A DNA stretch of 64,000 bases, taken from contig OW051470.1 in the NCBI GenBank assembly GCA_932521025.1, positions 7,922,501 through 7,986,500 on the forward strand, given 5' to 3'. This document shows positions 12,277-23,700 of the stretch, in pieces. Each line of letters opens with the position of its first letter. Position 1 is the first letter of the stretch. The position numbers were made by a program, and so were the translations under genes. The notes under the pieces were generated by a model, which was not told the origin of the DNA, ran no database searches, and saw only the letters and a list, made by a program, of their open reading frames with translations. The DNA is from Oscheius onirici (Eukaryota > Nematoda > Chromadorea > Rhabditida > Rhabditidae).

Positions 12277-13717
12277 CGCTTCGTCCCGGGCGAGTCTTCT
12301 CTTCCGACAGCTGCAAATTTCTGATTTTGTTAGAAATAATATTTCCTCTCAAAAATGGGAATGAAAAAGACAGGAATCCGTTCAAAAAGGGGGGATAGAA
12401 TTGGGTCAATTGGAGCGGATTGACGCGAGTGGCGTGTTTACCTGATTTCAATTAGACCCACACGCTCAATCATTTTTCATTTAGGAGAGAAGAAATCTGA
12501 TGAATTTGCCGTACAAAATGTACAATTAGTTTTGATGTCAAGAAGAAAAGCACCTGGTGGAATGCTAGCGATAGAATCTCGTCACAAAAAGGGCAGCCAT
12601 GTCATTTTACATAGAAGAGCGGCTGCAGGTGAAAAGGTCAACTTGTTCAGGCTAAATATGGGAATTTTCCCCTGCTCATTGATCAAGCTGCAGAAAACAT
12701 CCTTTAGAAGATAACAAGCACCAAAAGTCTTGATAACTTGTTCACAGCTTGAGAAGATATTATCCCAGATACTTGTTTCATAAATTGGGAATGAGAATGA
12801 GAAATTCCAGTAGACAGGATCAGAGAGAACAGGACAGTGAGTGGGACATTTTTTGACAGCGAAAAAGACGAGAGGAAGAGATACGCCTATGATATCTGAT
12901 GGATAGCTGTAAAGTGAGAGAACAACAGGGTATAAACAATGACTCATTCGTGATAAATCTCTTTCTGGAACAGTATCTATCTTTTAGGAATACAAATTCT
13001 TGCGGATTGAGGGTTAATGTGAGGAAACCTCTTTTAATTACGGGATCGATCAAAGTCAGTGGAGGAATTTGTCTTTTAGAGACCCGAGATCTGATGAGAA
13101 AAGCAACGAAAACTATGAGTGAAACAAATTCAGTTCAAACCGTATCTTGACGACTAGTACTTTTTCGTTGCAAGACCCAATGGACTTCTTTGTGAGACCA
13201 TAGACTTCGTGGCAGGAGAGATGGCTTAGGCGCTAACAATAATAAGAAGGTGAATCTTTTTTACAGAAAGAGACAACAAGGCTTGACTTGGAATCAATAG
13301 AACATGTGGAATCGATGGAATCAATGAAAATGAAATTCTTGAGTGAACTCCGGGAGACAACACAGCACTTCAACCTTCAACAAGGTTCATATAAAACACG
13401 ACCAGACTGTGCTCAGTAGTGTTATTGAAAGGATATGATTCGTTATTCAGAGAAGCTACAGCAGTTTTTTTGATCACAAATAGTTCAGAATGCTCTGAGA
13501 TCTCTTCTGGTTCTGTGGCGGTAGAAACTTTCTTAAAAGTTGAGCTCAAAAAAAGCACCACCAAAAGTCTTCACACTTGTGAACGACGGCAACCATTTTG
13601 AAAGGTCAAAATTTCCGAACAGTAAGTATTACAATTTCTTTCTACAGATCCAAATAACACGAGAGTTTCATTGAGAAACGCAAGACATTTCTTCTTTCTT
13701 AGTACAGAGAGAAGATT
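12277..13717. other. Intergenic, no gene recognised
   Basis: About 1.4 kb between the PHF14-like start and the neuropeptide stop. Frames up to about 120 codons occur on both strands but none shows a domain, codon bias or splice pattern that I trust. Several A-rich and T-rich runs occur, and I saw no clear repeat. Confidence 0.5.
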
Positions 13718-15618
13718 CTAGATTCTCCAAGCTGAGGCGCCACCAGATCGTTTTCCAAAGCGAACATAGTCGTAGCCGGCCTTCTTCTGCGCCTCGGATC
13801 GTTTTCCAAATCGCACAAAGTCGTATTCGTCACGGCCTGAAAGTAGAACAGATCCCTCTGATACTTGTCTTGGTTGCCTAGAGAGAATCTATTGGCAATC
13901 AGAACTTCAGCTGCCGATCTCATTCAGCTGCTTTATGACTACCCACATAGCCCCGTATCAAATGGCCATGAGCTGGATGAATATCGGGTATTTCCTGGTT
14001 GGTGAGGTCAGAAATAAGTGGGAATTGGACTGGTTTCGAGTTGTTAGTTTATTCTTTTTACTGAGACACAGTAATCTAGCCTTCTCTACTGAACACGGAG
14101 TATAGACTCTCTGAAAACGAATTGATTGCAAGATTGCAAGAACATGAGGCAGCGGGAATCTGAAGGGCAGAAACGAATCCAGAGCAGAGGTGCAAAATAC
14201 TGTATTGGATACTACTGATTCTGTTTATAGTATGACAGCCGAAAAAAACTCACAGGAATTGAGCTGGGAAAGTTAGCTGAAATGAGGGAATATTACTCTC
14301 TAATGACAGACGAACCGAAATGCATTGTCCACATCAGATTGTGCTGACAACAGCAGATTGTGAGATTGTGAGGCATTACCTACTATGCGACTAGTGTCTC
14401 AAGAAAGAAAAGATACAAACGAGAACAGTGTCAGTAAACCGTAAATATTAGGGCGCGTCAGAAGTCGTGTCCCGTAGTACTACAGCTACCCTTCAAATTG
14501 ATCGAATCGGTCCAAAAATTTTACTGGGGATAATCGACCCCGAAAAAATATTGAGAACTTTTAGGACAGTTTGGATTTTGGGATCAAGGGCTACGGTAGC
14601 TTTTAAAATCGGCCCAAAAACGTATTTTCGCGATAACGTTTTGAGATTAGGAGATACAGAAAAATGGTCAACTACAAAAAAAAACTAAGCTCATCGAGAC
14701 GCATCTTTCTTTTTTTTAAAAACGCATTTTACACTTTCGCGCAAAAAGTTATTCGACTTTTAAATTTTTGAAAAAATGGCGCAGTGCCCGTGCGTTAACC
14801 ACGCTGGAGCGACCAGGGTTCGAGTCCGCCGAGAGGAAATCTTTTTGTATTTTAACAGTAGCTTTTACTGGGCTAAATAGTACCCCTGTAAAATATATGT
14901 AAAATTTTTGGACCGATTCGATCAATTTGAAGGGTAGCTGTAGTACTACGGGACACGACTTCTGACGCGCCCTAATATTTAATCTGACAACTTGCTCAGA
15001 AACTGAAACTCGTCGGAAAGTTATTGGAGAAGTGTCAAACTAGAGATTGATCATTGAGAAGAAATGAAACAACTTTTCTGACAGATATTTGGCAAGGGAC
15101 TGAAATGAGTCAACAATAAAGAGAAGAACTGAGCAAGCTGTAGGTGGTTGACCTACAAAAATTACAGAGAGTCTAACTCACAATCAGCATGATTTCGGTA
15201 TACGCCGACATACCTAGTCACTCAACTTCCACTCAAATTTATCGAAGTTGATGTACTGTTGATCTATCAGTCGTCTGACAACCTGAATCTTATGGGAATT
15301 TTGTCATTACAAACTTCCGACACTGAGAGAAAAATTTCAGACTCTATCATCCTAAAAAAAAGTGTCTTTCCTCTGCAAAACTGTGACTCTTACTTCGCAA
15401 CTATACAAAATCATTCATTAGAATGACATCACTTACCCCGTCTCATAAGAAACAGTACTTCCTTCAAAGCACTCACGTTTATTGGCTCCATTATTCCTTC
15501 TCATCCGCTGTTGAAAGAGAGACTGGACCGGCGAACAGTCCGGACCGGAACAGGACCATTGGAGTGACGTTTGAACGAGAAAGAGACTGAAGCAGACGAC
15601 GACGATAAGCATCTGCAT
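13718..15618 (-). CDS. flp-25: FMRFamide-like neuropeptide precursor, FLP-25 type
   Basis: Exon 1 is 15618-15437 and exon 2 is 13877-13718; 182 + 160 nt gives 113 residues plus stop. The donor is GGG|GTAAGTG and the acceptor TCTCTAG, phase 2. Residues 1-20 are a signal peptide (MQMLIVVVCFSLFLVQTSLQ). A spacer with three Cys and an RR and a KR site follows. Two peptides sit near the end: EYDFVRFGKR and AGYDYVRFGKR, each with a Gly amide donor and a Lys-Arg cleavage site. Caenorhabditis elegans FLP-25 peptides, from memory, are DYDFVRFamide and ASYDYIRFamide, a close match in sequence and order. The 1.56-kb intron holds a foldback element. The peptides are in the reading frame opposite to the longest local frame, so ordinary ORF finding misses them. 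Confidence 0.85.
14449..14976. mobile_element. Foldback MITE with tRNA-like centre
   Basis: Terminal inverted repeats of about 80 bp begin TAGGGCGCGTCAGAAGTCGT at the left and end with the complement at the right. They share the segments CCCGTAGTACTACAGCTACC and ATTGATCGAATCGGTCCAAA. The flanks read AATATTA on the left and TAATATT on the right, consistent with a TA target duplication. The centre (14777-14845) resembles a tRNA gene (see separate entry). There is no transposase. It sits in the flp-25-like intron. Confidence 0.88.
14777..14845 (+). other. tRNA-like segment inside the foldback element
   Basis: The sequence holds a TGGCGCAGTG stretch like a tRNA A box and GGTTCGAGTCC like a B box. 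The spacing is about that of a tRNA, with a GCGTTAACCACGC hairpin where an anticodon arm would be. I could not pair a complete acceptor stem, so I do not call a functional tRNA. It may be an RNA polymerase III-type internal promoter remnant captured by the element. Confidence 0.45.
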
Positions 15619-17487
15619 GTTGTGAGACTATGACAATGGTCGATAAGCACCGTCGAGTCTCTTGACACGCCCACCAGAACTAATGACTGTCACTGGAAAT
15701 GAGAATGCCATCAGGTGTTCTTGGAATGAATGATTCGGGGGGAGAAATCAGGGGATGGGGAGAGTATTGGAAAGTTCAAGGGATGGGTGTTTTTTTCATT
15801 TCTCACTTCCAGACGAGTGAGTCGCGAGGAATAAGTTGTTGTACGAACTAATTGACAGAAGAGAGGAAGCTGGAAAAGGTTAGACGAGGAATATTGGAGC
15901 AGTTGGGGCAGAAGGACAAATGGAGACAAGAGGGACAGGGAGACTACCAGCAGAGCAGAACCGGCGAGAGGTTAGGACTACAAAAACAGAATAAGAATCA
16001 CAACAGGGGCAATCGTCTTGAGAATTTGTGTGGGCAGTAGCTTCTACTGTGATCAGATGAGAGGAAATCCATCTTCGTCTAGTATCAAGTGGGAAAATTT
16101 CTGAGGAATCGGGTCGCATTCCTCATTTGTCAGTGGCAACAAAACTGCGTTATCATTTTTCTGAGATATGCCCTTTGCCGCCCTCGGGAATAAAAGATTC
16201 AATCTAAATTTCAGCTTTTGGAGTGGTGCTCGAAAATTTTCAACTGAGGTTTCTGAGCTTTATACACCATCAAATAGAGCTAAATTAGCCTGTTCTTTCT
16301 AAAAAAAGAAAACCTGATTTGGTTGAAAGACAAAAAAGTTATGACCAAATGTATCGAAAATTATGCTCCCACCTGATAGATTCCATCAGTTTTGACCAGA
16401 GACCTCCACGATAACAGTTCTTTGGAAAGAGTCTCTACTTTGTCCATCTCTCTCAAAACGGAATTGAGGAGATGGAATCGAGCTCTTTCAGTCTTCACAG
16501 CCCAATCTCTACAAGCTATAAAAAACCGTTGTGGACTCGTGGAGATGCCCTAGAGAACCAAAGGGAACCCCAAGCGTGACTCCCTCTCTCGAAGTGGCGG
16601 ATTCGTCAACTGACTGTCACATATGCCGAGCTCTCTTCCATAACAAAACGCAGGCAAGATGCGTAACTTTTTCCATGTTTTCGGTGACCTGGAAGAATTG
16701 TAGACGACGAAAAGGCTTGTGAGGGCGAAGTTCCTTGTAGACTGACGTCTTGGACGCGAACTTTTGACGAAAGATCTTTATAAGTTTCCTCTGAATTTAA
16801 AGTACTCAAGTTTGAAGTTCTGACTATTTTCAAATATCTTTGTAAAAATCTTTTGACAAAAGTTCGCTTTGAAGAGACTTCAGTCAACGACGAAATTCGC
16901 CAGTATCAACCTCGTCTTCTACAGTTCTCTATCGACTTCTATAGTTCTCCCTGGTCAGCATTTCTACTTTTCTCACTTAAAAGGAACGAACTGTGCCTTC
17001 GCCAATGGTTGCCTGCTTTTTGTTGAAGAAGAGAGCTCGGCATGTTACGGTCAGTCCGTGAAACCGCCACGTTCTGACAGACTTCAAGAGAGGGAGTCAC
17101 GCTCGGTCTTTGGCTTTGGGCTGGAAAGACTGAAGAGCTCTAGATTTCATCGCGGAAACTATTTTTGTTCATGATAGAGGATCGTAAAACTACCAGAAAG
17201 GTATAGGAATAATTCTCCTTTTTCGTCCTTCAACTTTCAGATATGGTGCAATTCGACTTCTGTTTGTTGGATCCCAAAGGACTGATGGAAGTCTATCGAA
17301 TCTTAGAAGAGCCAACCGTCAACCGCTTCCAGCCTTGCTATTTGCTGGTAGCCTTTTGTTCCCTTGTCCCCAGTTCCCCGAGCCTTCCATATTTTCAGGA
17401 TTTACAGAACTCCGATATTTACAAAATTTATTACAAAAAACATTTACAGCAAGTAAGTAAACACTTATGAGTATGGTTATCGAGTTG
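15619..17487. other. Intergenic with a large foldback; no gene recognised
   Basis: About 1.9 kb upstream of the neuropeptide start and downstream of the next gene. Promoter and 5' sequences of the neuropeptide gene must lie at the left end. The only clear structure is the imperfect inverted repeat at 16556-17125. Frames at 16531-16722, 16606-16887, 16869-17174 and 17243-17470 show no recognisable domain, and three of them lie in the repeat arms. Confidence 0.5.
16556..17125. repeat. Imperfect 570-bp inverted repeat (foldback)
   Basis: The left segment GCGTGACTCCCTCTCTCGAAG (16576) is matched in complement by CTTCAAGAGAGGGAGTCACGC (near 17083). The left GCCGAGCTCTCTTCCATAAC (16627) is matched by the complement near 17030. 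The inner left GCGAACTTTTGACGAAAGAT (16755) is matched near 16850. The arms are diverged and contain frames that are reverse images of each other. Confidence 0.75.
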
Positions 17488-19076
17488 CTAGTCGTCTTCG
17501 AGTTTTATGACCGGGATGGGCTGTTTTACAGTCTGAGGATGCGTCATCATCACCGGAGCACACATCATGAGCATGGGACTCGCTCTTCTCTTCTCCACTT
17601 TCTCTCTCTGGAATGGCTTGTTCTGAGCTCCTCTAATCGCTCGATAAGATGCTTGTACATGTTCCGTGGTACTGAGAATCCTGATGACTTCTTTCTTCTC
17701 CTCGTCAGTCAGATTCTCATTCGTCGAGACATCATCAAGCATCCGCTCGTAAATCTCTGTCCAACCGAGATTCCCGTATTCGCCCTTCTTGATCTTAGGA
17801 GTTATTCCGAACCTCATTCGGATGGCCATCTCTTCAGCAAATTTCTTTGGCTTGCATGCCTTCTTCGTCTCGGGAGTCTTCTGCTTGTGCCTGAGCGTCG
17901 GATCAGATTGAAAAAAGCCCTTCTTGATCGTGATATTATGAAGCGTCCCTACTGTTATCTGCTTGCAGTTGCAACAAACAAAGCTCTGTCCGTATTGGGT
18001 GGTACTCTTCCAGTTGAAAACGTAGCACAAGGTCTCATCGCCCTCCTTGAACTTGTACAAGAAGACGTCATGTTCCCTCCTATTATCTCCCTGAGAAGGT
18101 ACTTTTATGGCCTTGAACGTGTCGATGAAAGCCTCATCTTGTTCCTTCATCTTCTTGGCTTTAATTTCTTTAGAGGGTGGAGCTCTTCTCCTCCTGGACG
18201 AGTTGATGGGAGGCGGATAGAATAGGATGGGCTGGGGAATCTGAACAGACGCTTTGATCAGTTCCCTAGGAAAACTGACCATAGGTTGAGGAGGGACTGG
18301 ACCAGTTTTCTGTTGAACTGGAACTGATTCGTTCTTCTTGGCGAAGGGGGCTGAATCGGTGTCGGAAGACATCTGAGAAAAATTGAAGGGTAAGTATGGA
18401 CGGTAACCGACTTCAGATGGACTTTGAGCTTCCTCATTGCCAAGATGGTCTTTAGATTGCTTTTGAACCTGATTCGCCCGAACATTCACTGGGAGTGAGT
18501 AAGGAAAATGGTGACGAGACATCTGAGGTTGAACTGTGAGTACACGATAACTCATAAGTCTTACCTTAGGCGGTGGACGACTGTCTCTCTGAGGACAACC
18601 TCCATAAGACTGTCCTTGCATGGGGATCGGAGCGGTAATGAGCATCGGTCTGCCATTTACCAAGTAGTAACCTAGAGGCATGAAGCCGTGAGTCGGGTAA
18701 GGATGAGCCATATTGGGGGGCATCTAAAGTGTGTACTGTTTGAGTCGATTTGAGTAGAATTACCTGATTGTAAGGCAATTTGGTGAACAGACGACTGGAA
18801 TGGCCTTCTGCAGTTGATTGAGGAACCTGTGCTGGTTTCGGACTAGTAGGGACGCTACCGTAGTCAGGATCTTCAACTTCCTCTTTGATAGTAGGGACGA
18901 AGGCATCGCTACTGCGAAGGTCAGGTGAGTCAGGTTGTGGAACCTAAAAGAGTCTGATCACGGTTATCAGGGAGTCCTACCTTTTGTGAGTGAGTAGCTA
19001 GTTGGGTGAGTTGACGAGTCTTCTGAAGAGGGTCCATGCAGACAGGCTCTTCAGAAAGAAAGGCAGAATCAGACAT
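17488..19076 (-). CDS. Uncharacterised protein with Cys/His cluster
   Basis: Exons 19076-18981 (32 codons), 18943-18764 (60 codons) and 18723-17488 join in phase 0 to about 500 residues. A 42-nt in-frame segment near 18565-18524 has a GTAAGA donor and CCTCAG acceptor and may be an intron. The N-terminal half is Pro/Gln/Ser-rich and low complexity. The folded part (roughly residues 310-450) has FKEGDETLCYVFNWKSTTQY, then VCCNCKQ, a nearby HNITIKKG, and DPTLRHKQ with a later Cys, which could bind a metal. A Lys/Glu-rich helical region follows. A TATAAA lies about 20 nt upstream of the ATG. I do not recognise the family; a nuclear role is only a guess from the basic clusters. Confidence 0.72.
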
Positions 19077-19943
19077 TTGAGGAGGGCACCCTTTATAAGA
19101 CTGAACTGCCTGGATCTAGAAAGCTCCTATAGCTCGGTGCTTGTGCCCTGACGCTGCCCACAAGGAACGCTTGTGCGAACAAACCACGCAAATATTGTCG
19201 CTTTCAAATGATCAAAAGAAAACTTTTGAATCTTGGGGTTGGCTGTAGTGCAAACAAAAGAATAATTAACGATGAGTCGATAAAAGTAGATAGAAATCGT
19301 AAAACTGAATGGAAACTCAAAAAAAAAACGGATAAAAACACGAGTACCCGGAAATTGCGTACTGAATAAATCGAAGCCTCTTTTACTACTACTAAAAGTG
19401 CCATTCTTCTGAAGAGAGCCTTGAATGGAGTTCGACCATTTTTTTTTTAAATTGTACTTTATCACGCTTTTCAGACCTTCTTGAACCATGTTTTACGACG
19501 CAACCGTAAGAAAACAAGAAGTAGCGCAAACTTTTCGTCTACTGCTGGTCCAGTTCAAATTTAGGCGGCGCTAGCTCAAACACTGAAGTTGACAAATTTC
19601 CCGGAGAAAAGCTAAGGAAACAGTCAGATCACTGGATTTTGCTAAACTATGGCTAAACGACATGATTTGTCTCAATTTATTGCGCTGTTATTTTTATTCC
19701 AACTTCTTCTACGACTGAGAGAATAGGATAGGGGCACAACCCCCTGTTCTTGTGTTTCTTTTCAGTTGATCTACCATGTTTGAAGCGAAATTCCAGTACT
19801 GCAGTAATGTCTCAAACTATTACAATTTACAATTGTTATTTTTACCTAAACAACAAAAAAAAGCAACAACTTTGTAAAAGGAACTTTCAATAGACAATTA
19901 CGAAACAACAATTAGACAGTCTACTAACATCACGCCTTCTGGG
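19077..19943. other. Intergenic, divergent promoter region
   Basis: About 0.87 kb between two genes read outward from it (minus strand at left, GIPC at right). It is AT-rich, with A and T runs near 19318 and 19440. An open frame at 19127-19489 (-) lacks any domain and is rejected as a gene. Promoters of both neighbours are expected here but I cannot point to elements. Confidence 0.5.
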
Positions 19944-20953
19944 ATGGCCATTTCCAGTCAGTGCCGTCGCTCTCGCTCGATGAATCGCAGTCATCCTCTG
20001 CCTACCATTGCAGCCGAAGAGAAGAAGGAACGACTCGATGAGGTCTACCACTTCATGAACCCGGATCCGAAGCCGCTGCAGCTGTCCTTCTCCTGTCAGA
20101 TGGCCCAGGGCTCGGAGACGATTCGAGTCAGCGGATTCAACTCTGTCGCGGAGCTCTACGAGCAGATTGCCAAAGGATTCGACCTGAGTCCCGATAATAT
20201 CATCTACTGTACTCGGAACACGACCGCCATGGAGAATCTTTTCACCGGCTATCTGGAAGAGAACGATCTCCTGCTCGTTCACATGCGCGGTCAGCCCGTC
20301 GAGATCGAATTGGCCAAGACGGTTGACACGCTCGGGATTACTGTAGCCGACAACGGATTCCCCCGCTCCTTCATCAAGAAGATCAGGTAAGTTACTGTTA
20401 CTGTTACTCTCTACTGTTACTGTTACTGTCTCCAAACGACTGATATTTCAGAGAAGGAACCGCTGCCGCAGCAGCCAGTCCTGCCATCGCCCCCGGCCAG
20501 CTGATCGAGTGCATACAGGGCCAGTCGACCCTCGGTCTGCGTCACTTCGAGGTGGCCAAGATGATTCGCAATATCCCGATCGGACAGGACTTCCACCTGC
20601 GTCTTATCAATCCTCTCCAGTCCGGCTTCCAGATGTTCCAGCAGAGACGCTCGACGAAGACGCCTATGTCCTCAGGCTGTGGAACGGTTCGCTTCAAGGC
20701 TGACGGCGTCGTCCGTCAGACCAATGCCCCGAACAAGAACACGATCGACAGTATGAACACTCTCTTCCGCAACTATCTGGGACTGGAGGATGACGAACTG
20801 GCCCAGACGATCTGGGACACGGCCGTCGGATGCACGACTCTCCAGGAAATGTTCCAGAAGGTTCGCGACTCGGATCTTCAGATCTTCGGCTTTCCCGATG
20901 AGCTCGTCTTCGACATGTGGGGCATCATCGGCGATACCAAGGGAAACCAATAA
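19944..20953 (+). CDS. gipc: GIPC-family PDZ scaffold protein
   Basis: Two exons, 19944-20386 and 20452-20953, give about 314 residues. The GIPC N-terminal GH1 region is followed by the PDZ domain (TVDTLGITVADNGFPRSFIKKI, then GQLIECIQGQSTLGLRHFEVA) and a helical GH2 domain (ELAQTIWDTAVGCTTLQEMF to the end) that binds myosin VI. The family couples receptors and transporters to endocytic myosin VI. Length and order agree with GIPC1-3. The ATG at 19944 gives a short basic leader; a second Met follows 12 codons later. The 65-bp intron is a TTACTG microsatellite. Codon use is strongly biased to C/G third positions, unlike the neighbours, which suggests good expression. Confidence 0.92.
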
Positions 20954-21226
20954 ATCAGTCGAGGAAAGTCGTGTATTTTTGTTTCCCTATATTTTCTTTA
21001 GGGCTATTGAGATTTTTCAAAGAGCTGCGGCTAATCTACTACCGTTCTAAGCCCATCTTTCACTCAGGCCTGAAGCCTAGTTCGAGGGCTGTACTTGTCT
21101 TCAGAGGCTTGTGAAGAACACGTTTTCTCGACCAACCATCTCCCCAATAAATGGGATGCTTTTTGAGACCATGTTCGGCTCTCACGAGAGTATCAGTACT
21201 AAATCTATGTGCATCTCATTGATAGA

Positions 21227-22255
21227 TATGTTGCAGTTGAAATTGACCGGTCGTTGAAATTGACCGGAACTAGTTGAAATTGACCGGTCAAATCCAACTA
21301 GCTAAAAATTGACCAGCTTCAGTTGAAATTGACCGGAAACGTTTTATTTCGTTTTTCTTCAGTTATTATTATTATTTTCCCTTATTTTTATGTTTATTTT
21401 TGTTCATTTCGACAAAAGCACGCATATTCTAAACCTTTAAGACCTAAAACGAGGAGAAAGGCTCTAGTTGTTGCTTTATTCTAGTTTTTCCACTATTTCT
21501 TCAAGTTTTCTTTTATTTTCTGTTTTTTTTTATCGCAAAACAACTTACAAACGGCCAGATGTCAGAAGAGGGTTTCGATGACGTGAGGGAACAGAACAGA
21601 GCACGATTCGACGTGAAATTGCAAGAATACGTCGCTCAAAAGAAATCTTCACAAGTCAAGAACGATGACAACTACAATGAGATTCTAGAAGCCGTCAAAA
21701 GATGGAACAACGGAGAAAAATTCACAGACGGCGCTATTAAACGAAACTACGGAAGAAGGTAGGCTATTTTTCTAGTCATTCCCTTTTTATTGTTTTTTGT
21801 TTCGCAATCGGAAACGTGAATGGCAGAGAAGAGCTCCTACACGATGAAAAATCGTCTTCTGTCAATCAAGGATCTTCGAAATCCTTTATGTGACTCTCAT
21901 GACTGGCGGATGTTGTGGACGGGACCTTACGTGGTCGAAATTAAAGAAGAAGATCGCCGTTCAAGGCTTTGTTTGGTTAGTTAATTTTGAAATTTATAAT
22001 TTTTTCATCGCTCCCGGTTTCAATGCCAATCATAACGATGCGGACCAGGACTCGCTTCAAGTAGTGCCAGAAATCGCGGTCGACGAAGAAGAGCACATCG
22101 AAGACGATGGAGAACTGTTTCATGGGCCTGAGGAGGAATATGTCGAAGATGACGAAACGGCATGGGAGGACAAGACTGCGCTGATCAATCATCAGCGAGA
22201 ACAATTCGGTCTGGCACTTCGACGTCAAACTGGTCAATTTCAACTGCAACAGATA
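21227..22255 (+). mobile_element. TIR element with integrase-like coding remnants
   Basis: The ends are inverted: ATATGTTGCAGTTGAAATTG at the left and CAATTTCAACTGCAACAGATA at the right. Left subterminal copies of GTTGAAATTGACCGG occur at least four times. Inside, a frame at 21559-21762 encodes an acidic/basic segment ending WNNGEKFTDGAIKRNYGRR. Later pieces read WTGPYVVEIKEEDRR (about 21905-21960) and an acidic Glu/Asp segment to the right end. By memory these resemble flanks of integrase-type (rve) proteins of nematode mobile elements, but the catalytic core is absent. The element looks internally deleted and dead. The left flank (21087) and right flank (22275) share a diverged copy of CTGTACTTGTCTTCAGAG. 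Confidence 0.7.
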
Positions 22256-23700
22256 TAGCTAATAGTATTTTGAAAGCTGTACTTGTCTTTAGAGACTTGT
22301 GAAGCAGAACTCGTTGCAACGTGGTCTTTATTACCGAGAGAGTATCTGTCGCAAGTACAGGAGTGATTGGGATTGTTCGAACACTTTCGTTGTTTCCAAA
22401 ACCTTATTAGATGAGAGTTCCTAGCCTGGTAAAACTGTACAAAAACTTACTGAGAGATTTATCATTAGCTGGAAGGAGAATGATGGGATTACTGGGGAGA
22501 GCCCTCTGGAGGGGACTCTTCCGATGACACATGGGAGGAACTGATCATAAGTCGAAGAAAACATGAGTCTTAGTTGATACACTGTCAGGGGTGTGGGGGC
22601 AAAGTATGGTTGATATGTCGAGAAGGTCGCCACAAGGATGGAATGAGATACTGTCCTGCCGAAAACGTATTTGCGACTGCACTCGGAGTCTTTCCTGGGA
22701 TGCGAAGATTGTTGAGGGTGTCTTCTCTCTTTTTAGGGACTACATGAATGTCGTGTCTAGTTGATCAACGGAAAAGCGTCCACGACCTATCTGAGAAGGA
22801 AGGACAAATTATAATCGCAAGCTCAAAAATTTGCGGATAGCGATTGCGATTATAATCGCGGAGTAAAAGCGGCTGCGGATAGCCATTTGCAGATATCCGC
22901 TAATCGCAAAAAAGTCGCCACTAATCGCTAATCGCCGTGGTAAAATGCGATTTGCGGATAGTCCAATTTTCAAAATGTGGATGCGATTGCAATTATCAAA
23001 AAATAGCGCGCATATCTGCGATTGCGATTAGCGAAGGGGGCCCATCCCTGCTTGTGAACCAAAAATTTATCAACACTCGGTTTCCCGGGGTCGATTTGTC
23101 CACCAGTTCGGGCTTCTAAACGTTCTAAAGAATTGACGAAAGTTTGAAACAGTTCGCACTACCCCCGCAACGTATGTAGAGACCGTACGGGCAGGGCGCG
23201 GCGGACGCCTGTAGCGAAATCTCGCCCAAAACCTCATGAAGCTTTTCCCTCTTCCATTTCTTTATTTTTTTCGTGTTCATATAGCAAAACGCATACGCTC
23301 TTTCACTTAAACAAAAACTAACAGAAAAAGTGTTGAAAACACCGAGAAAAAAGCAAAACAATAGTAATTTCATCGTAACGTACGCATTTTCATTAAAACG
23401 CAAAAGGCTTCGGACGGACAGACGGAGACGACAGCCCCTTCAATATTAGAGATCGTTACAAGGAATTATCTCTTTATTGGTTCTCCTTTCTTTTACACAG
23501 GGAAGAAACACTAATACTGCACCTGTAAAAATTTCTACTCTTCTAACCTCTTCCCTTTTGTTTTGACCTCTTTTTGTTCGAAAGGTCACTTTTCCTGTCT
23601 GAAACTACGAATGTGCTGGTAGTAATGCTTTTGCGGACACTGAATATCTATGAAAGACAGTTTTTTTTTCCTTTCATTCAGCTTATTGTTATTATTTATT
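22256..23700. other. Intergenic, no gene recognised
   Basis: About 1.4 kb between the TIR element and the LINE remnant. It contains the ATCGC-rich block at 22800-23045. The rest shows no coding signal; small frames at 22421-22633 and 23125-23403 (-) have no domain. Confidence 0.5.
22800..23045. repeat. Low-complexity block of GCGATTA / TAATCGC words
   Basis: The words ATTATAATCGC, TTGCGGATA, GCTAATCGC and GATTGCGATTA recur in both orientations over about 245 bp, making many short inverted repeats. There is no open frame or TIR. It may be the tail of a mobile element or a degenerate satellite. Confidence 0.7.

Noticed and set aside
12532-12947. Overlapping open frames on both strands in the PHF14-flp interval
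   Set aside because: They have no domain, no splice-supported extension and no codon preference, and both strands are equally open, as expected by chance.
14777-14845. A genuine tRNA gene
   Set aside because: No full acceptor stem could be paired and the segment lies inside a foldback element.
19127-19489. 120-codon minus-strand frame upstream of GIPC
   Set aside because: It is Phe/Ser-rich from A/T runs, matches nothing recognisable and lies in a likely divergent promoter.
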